A DNA stretch of 64,000 nucleotides, taken from positions 1-64,000 of the forward strand of contig ARYC01002479.1 in NCBI GenBank assembly GCA_000711775.1. Reading direction: 5' to 3'. The notes under the pieces were generated by a model that was given only the letters and a program-made list of their open reading frames with translations, did no database searches and was not told the DNA's origin. The stretch comes from Oxytricha trifallax (lineage: Eukaryota > Ciliophora > Spirotrichea > Sporadotrichida > Oxytrichidae). Position 1 is the stretch's first letter. Each line of letters begins with the position of its first letter. Positions 12,501 through 24,189 of this stretch are shown here, one piece after another. The translations under genes and the position numbers were made by a program.

Positions 12501-13190
12501 AGATTGGGCCGTGATCTGATACTAAGCCATGCAATTTTATAGACCAAATTATTTTTCCTTTTTCTTTTTCATCCATGGAATAAATTTCTACTTATCCCTC
12601 TTATGAGGCTAGACACAATACTGTTTTTAGTTTTAATATTCAATTCATAAAGAAATAGAGCTACTTTGTGTAGTTATGAATTACAAATATACTACATTGT
12701 TATTGAGTTTGTATCTGGCAAGATGAGAAGAAACAGGCAGATAAGAAGCTTGAAAATTGTAGTAGTCATTGACATGCAGCGATGTCCCTTACATCTTAAG
12801 TGAGTATATCTTTACATCACAATCAATCAAGCATATAGCCAGGAGTTTGGTCTCCTAATAGTAGCTAATGGTGACTGGATATATCTTCTTAGTGTCTTTC
12901 TTACGCAGTCTTGCTGAATCCGTACTATCGCAATCACTGTCCGCATAGTCACTATCATCATAATTCAAAAGGCCTTCTTGAATTCTTTGTTTCTTTTTGA
13001 GTAACTTAAGACGCTCCTTTTCTTCAATTTCTTTGCTTATTTTATCCAGAAATTACTACTTCTTCATAGCCAATTAACGCAACTGCTCCCGTTCTTGATC
13101 AGAGACCGGGTATTTAGAGCGATTTTAGCGGTTTTTCTGGGTTTTTTACTCTATTGCTAGGGGACATGAATCTGCAACCTTTACAAAGTA
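9570..13190 (-). CDS. WD40-repeat protein with N-terminal coiled coil
   Basis: Read right to left. About 13190-12990 gives a charged coiled coil (EREQLRQLAMKKQQFLDKIS) and an acidic stretch (DDSDYADSDCDSTDSARLRK). WD-like blades follow: HVNDYYNFQASYLPVSS (12770), SDHGPISKIYYHKDVGLIIS (12510), TTFDFSQYTGFIACGGVEGK (12330), NSEIISVYFYDKHMQLISIS with NDRTIQLWDS (12190-12080), LITLDSDYLMRIWSLQT (11420-11400), TSAAVDPKEKYLAVSDEEG (11210), NYWLSAVGWEGKVAFIKL (11000), DHTEQYAATGGVDNKVCLWN (10770), ATNHGEVKIWDF (9960). The C-terminus ELSYHSSSDELDL ends at TGA 9570-9572. At least seven AT-rich inserts interrupt it. The first Met is not found. It resembles the WDR49/WDR64-like class of long WD40 proteins; subfamily not assignable by eye. 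Confidence 0.85.
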
Positions 13191-13417
13191 ATAACTAAAA
13201 TAGCTTATAGAGGAAAAATATTAACATTTGTTTAAATTATGATCGACTAATAAAATATTAATAATATTATTGCTTGATTGAATTTAAATATAAATTAGTA
13301 TTTATAGAAATCTGAAAATGCAATTAATTTTATTTATAAGTTTATCATTATTTAGATTGAAAAAAGAAAGGTTAATTAGATTTTGTATAGGCAATATTAA
13401 AACTATTTTATAAAACA

Positions 13418-14045
13418 ATGGACACTAACAAGAGCAGTAATCCGCCCTATATGCCGCTCTCTGGTTCAGACAAGCAATAAAACCAAAACACCAATTATGA
13501 GCTGAAAGATTTCAACACTCGTGGTTCGGGAGTGAGAGAGTCAATGAAGAAAGTGGAAATTCCTGAGATAATATTTGACTAGAATAAGTAAATAGTGTAG
13601 ACATAGAAGAAACCAGAATCACTCTGGGAATTCTTGACTAGCAAAGAAGTACCCAAGAAAGCTGTATTCCTTGCGTTTATGTTTATGATCATTGGATTCA
13701 CAAATATTTGTGAATAATAGTTTTTATTATACTGACTAAACTATAAATAAGAGGAATTTTTAAAGCAATAAGTTTAAAATTTGGATAAACTCTGTTTTTT
13801 GTATATGAAACTAATTAAACGAATTATTTAATTGTTATATAAAGTATCAATGATTGCTACTGTTCTTCATTGGGTTCTTTGAAGATATGCGAGAATGGGA
13901 TCCTTTCAATGGTTTCCTGTTTTGGGGGAGTGGCTTAGTCCTGGCAATTCCAGGTTTCTACTACACTTACAAGGTCATCCAGGCTTACAAAGCTACAGAT
14001 GAGAATGTGAGGAGAAATATACTCAGAGACATCCCTGACATGTGA
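13418..14045 (+). CDS. TMEM230/TMEM134-family membrane protein
   Basis: ATG 13418 opens a hydrophilic N-terminus (MDTNKSSNPPYMPLSGSDKQ). Then comes KKAVFLAFMFMIIGLLLFFI (membrane segment 1), a short loop, GFLFWGSGLVLAIPGFYYTY (segment 2) and a tail ending RDIPDM before TGA 14043-14045. The pair of segments, the PGFYYTY motif and the terminal DIPD match the TMEM230 (DUF872) family, small endomembrane proteins linked to vesicle traffic. A 157-bp IES splits segment 1; using the ATT repeat at 13696/13853 restores the frame exactly. The sequence after the TGA stays coding-like, see findings. Confidence 0.85.
13696..13852. other. IES in the TMEM230-like gene, pointer ATT
   Basis: 157-bp AT-rich insert between the direct repeats ATT (13696-13698) and ATT (13853-13855). 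Removing one copy joins ATCATTGGATT to GCTACTGTTC and gives MIIGLLLFFIGF, continuous with the membrane segment. The insert itself contains stops in frame. Confidence 0.75.
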
Positions 14046-14698
14046 TTCTTCAAGGCCAAGGACCCACCTCCTTAACATTATTAAACTGCTCCTATCCCAT
14101 AAATAGAGATAAGTGGATATAGAGGCAGTCCTAATAATAAGATTAAATTATTAAAAAGCAGATAATATCACACAATTATTTTTTGATTTTAAATTGTATT
14201 AACATATCTATAATTTATGTATGTAATGAGCAATATTAAATGTAGTAATAATAGTAGTAGATATTGAAAGAATAACTATGTTAAAAAGAGAAAGTCAGCA
14301 TTTTATACTGGTGACAAACTACTTAATCCTACTATATATTTGATTGTTGTAAATAATAATAAAGTTAATCTGCTTTTCATTAAATAAAATTTACTCTAAA
14401 CAGCAAACTTTTTTATAATTGCAACATATCAATATATTTTAGTGTCTCTATCGTCTTGTATCAAAATTATTTATATATCAAATTACTCTATATTCATATC
14501 AAACAAAAACAGTTTATTAAAAGTTAATTAGAAATTTATTTTATTTCTATGATTACGTATTCAAGTATTTTAGTTTTATCTCGAAGCAATAAAATTTGAA
14601 TATTATAACTCAAATATTGTCATAATTATATAAAAAATGAATTTTTATATAGCAATCCATCAAAATAATAATAATTTAAGTTTGTTAAAATAATTAAA
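14046..14698. other. AT-rich spacer
   Basis: After a possible readthrough extension to about 14180 (see findings), this spacer is strongly AT-rich with no coding block seen. It would contain the telomere-addition regions of the two flanking nanochromosomes, but these cannot be placed from germline sequence. Confidence 0.5.
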
Positions 14699-16087
14699 AT
14701 GAAAAAGCAAGAGAATTTTAACGCTCATCCTTATGATTTAAATGCAGAAATATTAAATCAAATTAAACAGCTATTTCCTGAAAATAACGAGAGCCACAGG
14801 AAAATAAAGAAATGCGAAACACTCAAGGGAATTAAGTAATCTGTAATGACCCATTTATTTCAGTAAAAAATAGCAAATTTTATGATAACATTTACAAAAT
14901 GTGATGTCTTAATATAAATTCCTTTTAGAATTTAGAAATGAGTCTAGTTTTTAATATATTTTATTAAAACTATTTAACTTTCTATATCTAAACTTAAATC
15001 TAACAACAAACTTGAATATAATTAGTAAGGATCCTGAAGTAGCAGCCATCCTATGTGCAAAAGTTAATGCAAACTTTAGACCACGTTGATACTGAGAAGG
15101 TAACCTGGGCTGAATTTATGAATTGGCTTGCTAAGGAGGGCATAATTAGAAACATCGCTAATGATTAAAGATTATATGCATTTAGTATTACTAGAATTGA
15201 AGAAGAAAATACCTATATTATGAAGTAAGAGTTCTAGTAATTGATTTCCTATCAAATTTAACTTAGATTTATGTATTAATTTAGAAATGCTTATTATCCA
15301 AGAGTTATAATTATAAGTTTATAGGCAAATGCAAGTACAGAATATGGTTAACATAGAAGTAGAAGATGGCTTTAATTTCTTCCTGGTTGTTTATGAAAAT
15401 AGAGAAGTAGATTTAGTGAAGTAAAAAAACCTTGACTAAAAAGTCTACAGTTTCAAGTTTATTTCACAATACAAGAAACCAAAGAGACTCAAAGATTATC
15501 CCATACATAAACAAAGAAAATTACGACCTTTTACTGCAAATGTTAATAAAAGTTAAGTAGCCTCCAGGAGATTAGGTGTGAGTAGACAACTAAATAATAA
15601 TATCATTGGTGACGATAGAAAATCCTTAATTAATTAGTTAGAATCTATACAGCAACAACAATCATCTCTATAAGTCAACATTAAGATGATTGATACACAG
15701 AGTTTATAAAGCAAAGATAGGTTGTTTAATCAAACTGTTGATATGAGTGGGATGTCTACATAGAGAAAAATCATAAGTAAAAGAGATACATAGAGATAAA
15801 ATTCTAATATAAATCTGGGGTAGTAGTTGCTTAGCTTGAATATAACTAAGGATAATACCTAAATTACAGAAAATTAAATGTTTTCGCCGTAGAGAAATAA
15901 TCTGGATTAGTTGAATTTGACTTATACATTAAGTGCTTAAAAATCTGAGATGATGTCGCAATCATCTAAATCTAGAGGCACAATAAGTTATTTTTAATTT
16001 TAATATATTTTGAGTCAATACTATTATAGAAATATAAAAAAAAATTAAAAGATTAAATTAAAAAAATTAATAACCTGTAAATTTTGA
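14699..16087 (+). CDS. Q-rich hypothetical protein, paralog A
   Basis: ATG 14699 begins MKKQENFNAHPYDLNAEILN. A second block from about 15045 contains VTWAEFMNWLAKEGIIRNIA. The third (15330-16087) has GFNFFLVVYENREVDLVK, VYSFKFISQYKKPKR, and a long Q/S/N-rich tail to TGA 16085-16087. The HPYDL...FPE start, the W-x-x-F-x-x-(W/F)-L-x-x-E-G motif and the FKFISQY-K-P motif all recur in the same order in the next gene. The two are therefore tandem paralogs. The W..F..(W/F)L..EG segment loosely resembles a degenerate EF-hand. No family named. TAA/TAG Gln codons are abundant. Inserts at about 14875-15040 and 15250-15325. Confidence 0.65.
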
Positions 16088-16498
16088 TGATAATTATTTA
16101 ACAACCTTAAACCTTATTTCTCTGCTTTTTAAATTATACGATTTATCTTAGCATTGTAAATATTCTTTAATATGGTATTATTATTTTAACTTAAAACAAT
16201 CTATTTTTCTTTTTAAATATTATTTTTGATTTTATCTAGAGATATTCTAAAAAATATAGGAATATTAGTAGTATTTATTAAATAAATGAAATTATTAAAA
16301 AATAGTTCTCTTTTTTATGCTGCACGTAATTGATTTATTTTGTAAAAATAAATTTCAATATAAAACTTCTTTATTTTATAAATAAAGTTCGAGTAAATTT
16401 TAATTATATTAGATCTCTTAATATTTTGAATTTATTATTAATTCTACCATGAGAATATACAATTCTTTTTTTATTAATTGAATTAAATAAGGAGAAAT

Positions 16499-19400
16499 CC
16501 ATTTGTATTTCGAGATACCTCAGAAAAGCCACGATAAGTCAGGCCCTATTAAATCTTGGGTCTCTCAGACACAACTAAAGACACCGATGAAGTTAGAGAG
16601 ATTTTGCGAATGAAGCAAGAAAACCAATAAAACAACAAAAAACGTGATTAATATTTCCACACTTTCGGCTTAGACGATAGACTTTTCACTCCTAAAAACG
16701 ATCAAGTAAAACATGAGAGAAATTTCAAAGGACTGATTCAGGGGTTAGAGGGAATTCTAGATGATCAGGAGAAGCAAATTAAAGAAATTTAGCTATAGAA
16801 AGAATTGAGGCAAAGTCTCTTAGATTTATAGTTAGACGACTCAAAGAAGAATTTATTGACAAAATTCTAAACAATGAAAGATGAAAAATCTTAAAAGAGA
16901 TTTACAATGACATTAAACTAAGAAAACTCATAAATGCGCAATTCATTACAGAACAAAGTCGTATCAAGAAATTTAATCGGGTTGAGAGGCAAAAAAAGCG
17001 TTGATATAAATATCATTAGTAGGTAGCTTAATTAAACAAGTGGGCTGTATTTGAAAAGTAAAATTAGTCAGAGCAAAAATTATGGGAGTAGAAATCAAGG
17101 TTCTCTTGATAAGAGAAATAAGTCAATAGTGCCAACTGCGTAGAGTTTGCAGTAGTAATTTAGAGATTCTTTGGTAAAAGCTACTTATTTTTCTCCGACA
17201 ATTAAATAGAAAGCTTAAACTGGTTAGTACAATAACATAGCACAGCAATAAGATATTTAATTTTGAAATAAAAATATTTAAGCATCATTTAAAATTGAAG
17301 ATATTGATTTATTTTAAGACTAATCTTTTGTTCCTCAACAGTAAGATTAAATCATGAAACTTGAAGATTTAGATATGGAAGAACTTAAAAAAGATCTTTT
17401 ACAGAGGAAAACAGAGGAGTTAAACTCTAAGCTAAAATAAATGAATCCCAGAGTAAATCATATCTAAGAACTCAGTTAGTACTTTGTAATATGTTTTAAT
17501 TCTTAAAATATAAAGTCATATTGGAAAATATTAAATTCTAGAAATATATTCATAAATAACTATATAATTTAATGGAATAGATGTATGTACACCCCTACGA
17601 TTTGTCTATTGATGAAATTGCTAGACTAAAAGTAGCTTCCATATTATGTTAACAATTTATATTTATAGACAATTTTTCCTGAATTTCAGAAATTCGTTTC
17701 TAAGGACGGTTCAACTTGAGGAAAGCACTCTGGTGTAGATAAAGAAGTAAGGATAATTTTGATTTATTTTTAAAATGTCATGAATTTATGAAAAAAGTGT
17801 TTTAAACTTTAAGTTTAGGTTTTTAAAATGAAACTCAGAGAAACTATGCCTAAAATGCCAATCTAATTGATAAATAAAATAGTGTAAAAAATTGACAATG
17901 TATAGACAAGTACTATCTATTGGGAAGATTTTTTGAGCTTTTTGGAGTCTGAAGGGGAACTAAGAGAAATTATTAACGATATGAGAATAAGTCAGCCTGG
18001 CACAACTAGACTCGTTAAAGAAAAAACGATAAAAGTGACAAGAAAAACTGAGGAAAAATTGATTGGAAAAAGCGACAGTGCTGTGAAGGAAGGTAAAAAT
18101 AGCATATAATTTGAGAGGTTAATATTCATTGATATGATGGATATGGATTATTTGGTGACTGTAAACGACTCAAAAGATGTTGAGATTTACTATTACGGAG
18201 AAATGAAGTCGATGTATAAGTTTTAGTTCATTTCACACTATGGCAAACCAAACAAGAAACATAGAGCTTAATCCTCAATGATTAATGGTTCGAATGCACG
18301 ATGCATAAATTCTAACTTGAGACTTTAAAGCTAAGTAAATCACAGTTCTTAAAGTGAGTATTCTTCAAATATTGAAAGTTCGAGAAAGAATACATCTAGA
18401 TAAAAAGATTACTGGAAGTAAGCAGACTTTCTTTAAAAGAGATATTTGGATAAGCCTGTAATTAAAATACTAATACCAGAATCTTCTCGTTAGGAATATT
18501 CCACAACCTATGATATTACAAGACCCACTACTAAACTAAATTCACTGGAATAGTCGACTATACTTAAAGTTTAAGAATCTAATGATTACTCCACGCCCAA
18601 TTTACAATCAAAACCCCAAAACCCTTTCAGTAGTTTGATCGAGTTTTTCATTGATAAAACTAGACTATTAGTGCATACTTTATTAGGGTTTTAGTAGGGT
18701 TTATGTAGGGGTTTAATGTTTAAATGTATTGTATATTAGTGTGTATTAGAGGTGCTTTATTTTTAGTATTCATTCAAACTATACATTGGCATCATGTGCT
18801 AATTTTCTAAATTTGATATATCCTATACAGTTGATCATCTAGTCTATTGTTTGCTCTGCTCTGTGGTTTGGTCTTAAGATAATCTGCTCAGCCATATCTT
18901 TCATTTTACCTTTTATCTTATACTATTCTAGATAATGCTGTATTCTCTGCTTTGAATCTTTCTCTCACTTACAGCTATAGTAATCATTTCTTTTCATATC
19001 GCATTCAGCAATAATTGCTGCTAGAGCCCATACATCCCACTTAATATCACCATCTCTCCAGTCCTCCCTTTCTGGAAAGTATCCAGGAGTACCATAAACG
19101 TTGCCAAGTCCTGAAGCTATAACTCTTTATGATCTATTGAAATCAATTATTACTACTCTGAGAGGTTAAAAGTCAAGCATAATATTCTCAGGCTTCAAGT
19201 CTCTATGAACATACCCTAAAGTGTGCAGCTCTTCTATGCCTTTGCAAACATTTGTAAGAATAAGAGGTAGCTACTTTGGAACTCTTTAATCTTAAATGTA
19301 GTCTCTTAATGTCATTTAATATAGAGGGAGGCGAAAAGCAACATGATCTTGAGCAAGCAGTATTGCATCGAGCTTAATTATAAATCTGCACTGTCTATCC

Positions 19401-22400
19401 CTTGCTTTATGTAAGAGCTTAGTACTCATTGACAAATTCCATTTGATACTTGTCATCGCATTTAAAGTAGTTGAATGGATAAATCTTGTATGCGAACTGC
19501 TTATCAGTAATGACCTTTTTCTCAAACTTGTCTCAAGTATAAGATAACTTTCCTTACATTCTTTAAGGTCAATTACATTTAAAATTGGAAGCTTTAGTGC
19601 TTGTATCTTCAAAAGGATTTTCACTATCTCAGAAGCTGGAAGGTTTCTTACTGCTTTAATAAGCTTATTTTCTTTCTTAACTCTTTGTTCCAAAGATTCT
19701 AAAGGGTCTCTTGGCTTTCTTTTTTGAAAGAAGACCTCACCAGTCTCAGGATCTATGACTTCAAACTTCTTGCCATGATGGTTTTAAAGGTGAACTTTTA
19801 AATCTCTTGAATGATTATATTGCTTATCGCAATAAGGGCAAAAATATTTTCCATCTATGTTATCATGCTTAAGATAGAGCTTTGTCTTGTTAGAGTGCTA
19901 CTCTAAGATATGACGCATAAGAGCAGATTTATAAGTAAAGCTCTTGTAACACTGTTCACAAAAATTTTCTATCTTTATTTATTTTTTTCTTCCTCCTCTT
20001 CAACCATTTTATTGGAACTTCGCATTGAATTTCTTTTTAACAACTGAATTGTTATTCAAAGTCTGAGACCAAAGGTTAGAGAATTTCAGGTTCATACTAG
20101 GTAGAGGCATCACAAGTCTCAATTTTTTTTTAATTCATGAAAGAAAGTTTTTGCTGCCTAATTCCGCTTTTCTTAGTAAGTTGCCGCTCATTTTATAAGT
20201 ACTTTTAATAAATATATAAGCTGTTTAAACTCTACTTTTATACATAAGCAAGAGCATATCCTCATAGATTTAGAGATTTAATGGGAACAGAGTGCGAGAC
20301 ATTAGTTTTAAATTTTTTAACATTAGAGATAATTTATATACTATTCCATCCATTTTATACATTAAAATGCACCTAAATTTGATTTGTGAAGTTAGGTAGT
20401 GCTCCTAAATCTGTTCTTGTAAATTTAGGAGGGAGGTTTTAAAATTTAATTTTTTTAATGCACCAACTAATACGGTTTTGAACTTTAATTTAACCTCCTA
20501 ATTAAGTTTTATATAAATTAGGAGCACCACCTAATTAAATTAATTATTATTAGGAGCAATTTAATGGAGAAAGTTTGATAAAAATGGAAGTCAAACTTTG
20601 AAACTTGGAGAAAGTTCCTCCATCTTTATCTATTTATCTGATTCAGGTTGACCTCCAAGTGGATCTCCCTATTTAGTAGTAAAATTTTAGTAAGTTTAGA
20701 ATGGATATCCATAATTTTAAATTTCATAAACATTTATAGAAACTGGAAGCAAGATGGAATCTATGAATGATGCAATGAAGAGAATTTGATCTCAAGATTT
20801 AATAGGAAAATTCAGAAGTAAAGAAGATCTTTATAGATATTTGGTATAGCAAGAAAAAAGCTTTAAAGTCTAATGAAATCAGAATGATCGAGATACCTAA
20901 CTTCCCTGAAATTTCATTAACAAACCTCTACGATGATGCTATGAGTATTCCAGATGTTGCTCTCTTCCTTCCATCAAAGCTGCAACTCTCTAATAAGTTG
21001 TCAGAGAGAAACTTCTTCTTTGGCGTCCTTGGAACTCTCAAACCTGAGTACTTAAATGAAGTAATTGAAGAAGCTTACGAGAAACGCTATAGCATCTCTC
21101 CTGAAGAAAAAGAGAAGCAGGGAATTAAAATCAGCGTTACCTGGCTCTAGGAACTGCAGAAGCATCCATTCATCTCTAGTAAGCTTAGTCTTCTAACTAT
21201 ATAGAAAAATCTGGTACTGCTATATTCTTGTTGAAAGAGCGCAGCAAATTAAACAGAGAGAGAAAGTCTCAAGTAAAGCATGAATTAAGTAGGAGACTCT
21301 TCAAAGATTTCTAAAAGCCAGACGAGATGAACATAGATGCAGGGGCTGGCACTAAGATAAGAATTATGAGCCCAAGCAAGCCTTAAGAGGAAGAAAAGAA
21401 AGAGAAGCCAAATCCCTTTACGGGCAAATACTATATGTGAACTTATTCATTCGTTTAAATCTAATACTTATTTATAAACATAAAATCTACCTTCTCTTGC
21501 ACACACTTTAGCTTTCTCATCACTGACTCTCTTAGCAGCACTCTTAATAAAATCGACTGTATCTATCTTCAAGTCGTGCATCAAGTGATATAGTAGAAGT
21601 TTCTTATAATGACCTTTCAATAACCCCCAATATAATTCAATTCCATTGAACTAAGGGCTGTAAGGAACATAAATTACAGGTGCTATATTTAGCCTTTCAT
21701 ATTCCTTCCTTAAGTCTTTAGTTTTATGAACTGACAAGTTATCTACAAAAAGAATAATCTCTTAGTCAGCGTACTTATCTCTGAGTTATTGCAAGAACTT
21801 TATGTATTATTCGGTCTTTATAGAACGAGGGTGAATAACATAAGTCTCGAGGCCACTATCTTCACTTATTCCACCAAGAATAGCATGAGTTTACACCTTA
21901 ACTTTTTAGTCATAAACTTCTATATTACTATACCTCTTGTACCAAGACCTTGATATAAAGGTATTGAATGTAAATACAGCTTCATCAGCGTGTATGAACT
22001 TTATATTATGCTCTTAAGACCTCTGCATTTAATCGAATATATAATTTAAATTAGTCTTATAAAATGGAACATTAAAGACAATCACTCTCTTAATGCGATT
22101 GACTGTCTTGTAATTTTTAAGATATTCCGTTCTTTTTATATTTGTTATCTATCGATTGAGCAGATATGTTAAGCTCAGGAAATTGGCGATGAAACATCAC
22201 AGATTTCTAAGCTAGAGAGAAATGAGCCCAGTATTTAAGAGTCTATCATTAATATGATAGTCAATATGATGCTGTTAAAGTTTTAAGGGTCTCTTAGGCT
22301 TAGAATTAAGTTGCTATCTCTTAAAATTCAATGCTAATAGACAGTGTGTGGCCTAACAGTTGCTGGGGATTTATGGAGTAGCCTAGCTATAGACGTATAA

Positions 22401-24189
22401 TTCAAGACAGGCTTGAGTTATTCACTATATTCATCACATCCATATCGCAACTTAAACAATAAATCTATATACTCACTGTCATAAACTGACCCCAAACCTC
22501 GCATATACTCACTTAAAATACTAATATTTAAACATTAAACCTTTACATAAACCCTAATAAAATCCTAATAAAGTATGCACTAATAGTCTACTTGTATCAA
22601 TCAAAAACTCAATCAAACCACTGAAAGAGTTTTGGGGTTTTGAATCACCAAAATAGCAGACAAAGTTGCCCTCATAATTTTAAAATTAGAATAACAATAC
22701 TTAAAAACGGACTAGCTTGTAAGTTATGAAATATTGGGCTTAAAATGAAACAAGTTTAATTACCTCCTAGAATTAAAAGTCTTAAAATATCTCTCTTTTA
22801 AATAAACAAAGAACTTTAAGATCTTCCTTGGAAACTCCAAAAACGAAAATGCTCCAAAAACATGCATCATCAATGCCTTATTCAAATTACAATTCTTAAT
22901 TTATTGCAGACTATAATTCTAGTGGAAAATCTGGATAACTATAATAGATGGTAGATCATAACAAATTATAGAATCATGGATTGAATGAGCATCCAAGTAA
23001 AATCAATGTAAATGAGCCCAGTTTGGCAGATAGATTTTCTTATGATTTAACTGGGATGATTAAGAAAGCAATAACTTAACTTAACTCTCCTGAAAATGCC
23101 AATTAGAGTATAAGAATTTAAAATTATACTATATTTTTTTAATTTCTTTATAAATTCAAGGAAGGATAGTAAAAGCCCTAGTTTCATAGAGCGGGGACAA
23201 TTTTAAAGCGTCCACGTATGTTTAGCTCTCTAAAAAGAAAGCAAAAAATTAAAATGTTTGGGGTTTTAGGTCTAGATCCAATCGAGGACTAAACCACCAA
23301 AGATCTCCTAAAAAACAAACAACTAATAGATTCAAAACTCTTCAGAAACTCTAGCACTAATAATTCTAATTAAAATTCTGAAGTTTAACTTCAATTTCAT
23401 GCTTTCAACTTAAAAGACGAGCTTTTTATGCCAAAGTAATAGCATGAAAAAATTAAAAGTATATTTTAGAGGTTTGATAAGGCTATTGATCATGAAATGC
23501 AAAATAGAGACAGTTAATACAATTAGTACTTGAGTTAAAAGAATCTGCAAAAGAATTAGTAGCATACTTAGAATTATTAAAACACAAATACCAAAATAAT
23601 TAAAAACTTCACTTTTGTATATTTTCATAGTTATTTTCGTTTTTTAGAATTATAGACAGGGAAAGCCTTAAAAGATTGATTCATCTCATTCTATAAATGA
23701 AAGAATGGGTTTAATAGATGAAAGTAGTAATTATTTGAACATTTTAAGTAACGGAGCAAGTGTAGCAGGCTCAGGTTACAGTAAATAAAGTGATAAACAA
23801 CTATTTAACTTTCAAATAAATGACATCACTTAAGCTAATAGAAGGTATAATTTATGAAATAGAAACTTCTATTTTTGAATAAAAAGTATGTGTAATTTTA
23901 TTTGAGTATTATAAGTTTAGAATACTTTCTTATATATTATAATCAACAAGATATGGAAATAACTAGTAAAACATAATAAATAGCGTGAATAATGATTCAA
24001 AGAGGCAGTTTCTTATAAAATCTCAAAATTAAAATCAATCACAAAATTCAAAAGTAAACCTTAAAAGTAATAGTGAGGACTTAGATGAAATGAAAATCAA
24101 AGAGAGAATTGGGCTTTTAGATCAGAAATGCATTAAAATCGACTAGTTTATTAAGAAAAATCAGGAATTGGTTAATTTCAAGGTAAAGG
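16499..24189 (+). CDS. Q-rich hypothetical protein, paralog B, split by the TBE
   Basis: The start is not resolved; an open coding frame begins by 16499 (FVFRDTSEKPRQVRPYQIL). Order: acidic coiled coil GLIQGLEGILDDQEKQIKEI (16745); basic Q/S-rich part (16930-17260); HPYDLSIDEIARLKVAS (17590); IYWEDFLSFLESEGELREII (17930); YKFQFISHYGKPNKKHR (18220); STPNLQS up to 18608. After the transposon the same frame resumes at 22646 and continues with MLQKHASSMPYSNYNSQF (22850), FSYDLTGMIKKAITQLNSP (23035), MFGVLGLDPIEDQTTKDLL (23260), SIFQRFDKAIDHEM (23460), ERMGLIDESSNYLNILSNG (23700), and a last seen block ending KNQELVNFK at about 24183. Shares its motif order with paralog A. Function unknown. True 3' end unresolved. 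Confidence 0.65.
18609..18725. repeat. TBE left terminal inverted repeat
   Basis: About 117 bp, matching 22526-22642 in inverse orientation with scattered mismatches. It begins CAAAACCCCAAAACCCTTTC and runs to the TTTAATGTTTAAAT word shared by both ends. Confidence 0.9.
18774..20110 (-). pseudogene. TBE 57-kDa-type zinc-finger/kinase ORF, damaged
   Basis: Minus strand from ATG 20110 (MPLPSMNLKFSNLWSQTLNN). Two C2H2 fingers follow, FCEQCYKSFTYKSALMRHI (about 19960) and YFCPYCDKQYNHSRDLKVHL (about 19840). Next is a linker, then a kinase-like domain with catalytic loop [15 protein letters not shown] (about 19215-19170), an IDFN in place of DFG, and GNVYGTPGYFPE (19110) with DVWALAAIIAE (19045). 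The order zinc finger then kinase is that of the TBE 57-kDa protein. Damage: frame must shift near 19540 (KFEKKVITDKQFAYK is in another frame) and back near 19360. TGA occurs at 20008-20006 (before the fingers) and at 18967-18965, beyond which the frame continues (EKDSKQRIQHYLEQYKIKGK) to TGA 18776-18774. A role in transposition is unproven in the family. Confidence 0.85.
20754..21440 (+). pseudogene. TBE 22-kDa-type ORF, damaged
   Basis: Position and orientation (between the kinase ORF and the convergent transposase) and size fit the TBE 22-kDa ORF of unknown function. ATG 20754 gives MESMNDAMKRI, then TGA at 20787. The best-conserved part is 20884-21165 (MIEIPNFPEISLTNLYDDAM, LPSKLQLSNKLSERNFFFGV). 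The frame shifts near 21185 to NYIEKSGTAIFLLKERSKLN and finishes with a Lys/Glu-rich tail at TGA 21438-21440, six bases before the transposase stop. Stop plus frameshifts indicate a non-functional copy. Confidence 0.75.
21447..22504 (-). CDS. TBE 42-kDa-type DDE transposase (probably frameshifted)
   Basis: Minus strand from ATG 22504 (MRGLGSVYDSEYIDLLFKL), through a helix-turn-helix-like part (TSIARLLHKSPATVR), to TGA 21449-21447. Catalytic triad of Tc1/mariner type visible: FIHADEAVFTFNTF (first Asp, about 21985), ILFVDNLSVHKTKD (second Asp, about 21750) and PYSPQFNGIELYWG (Glu, about 21650). The C-terminal 200 residues are open. The N-terminal third needs frame changes near 22330-22240 and near 22150 to keep the family sequence (LKYWAHFSLAQKSVMFHR). 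In Oxytricha the TBE transposases act in germline DNA elimination; that is family knowledge, not evidence for this copy. Confidence 0.9.
22526..22642. repeat. TBE right terminal inverted repeat
   Basis: Inverse partner of 18609-18725. On the minus strand it begins CAAAACCCCAAAACTCTTTC. The transposase ORF starts just inside it at 22504. Confidence 0.9.
23846..23951. other. IES in paralog B, pointer TAT
   Basis: 106-bp AT-rich insert between TAT (23846-23848) and TAT (23952-23954). Joining AATAGAAGGTAT to GGAAATAAC gives ANRRYGNNQQNI in frame with both flanking blocks. Confidence 0.65.

Larger units (their letters stand above)
18609..22642. mobile_element. TBE-family transposon, full length, target duplication AAT
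   Basis: 4034-bp element bounded by AAT (18606-18608) and AAT (22643-22645). Both ends start CAAAACCCCAAAAC, the spirotrich telomere repeat, as in the TBE transposons of Oxytricha and relatives. Gene content and order match TBE: a zinc-finger kinase ORF (-), a 22-kDa-type ORF (+) and a 42-kDa Tc1/mariner-like transposase (-), the last two convergent. ORFs carry frameshifts or stops, so this copy is partly decayed though structurally complete. It lies inside coding sequence of paralog B; clean removal with one AAT restores that frame. Confidence 0.95.

Noticed and set aside
10157-13190. WD40 gene appeared scrambled: MNINEYDFDLCFDVVKEWTL at about 10230 could be joined by a TTGTAA repeat to the 13180 end.
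   Set aside because: The block also continues naturally, in unscrambled order, from the upstream WD blocks to the ATNHGEVKIWDF block at 9960 and the C-terminus at 9570. A 6-bp AT-rich match is weak evidence.
18774-20110. A 125-aa minus-strand ORF (19316-19693) as a separate gene.
   Set aside because: It is part of the TBE zinc-finger/kinase ORF, partly in the wrong frame because of frameshifts.
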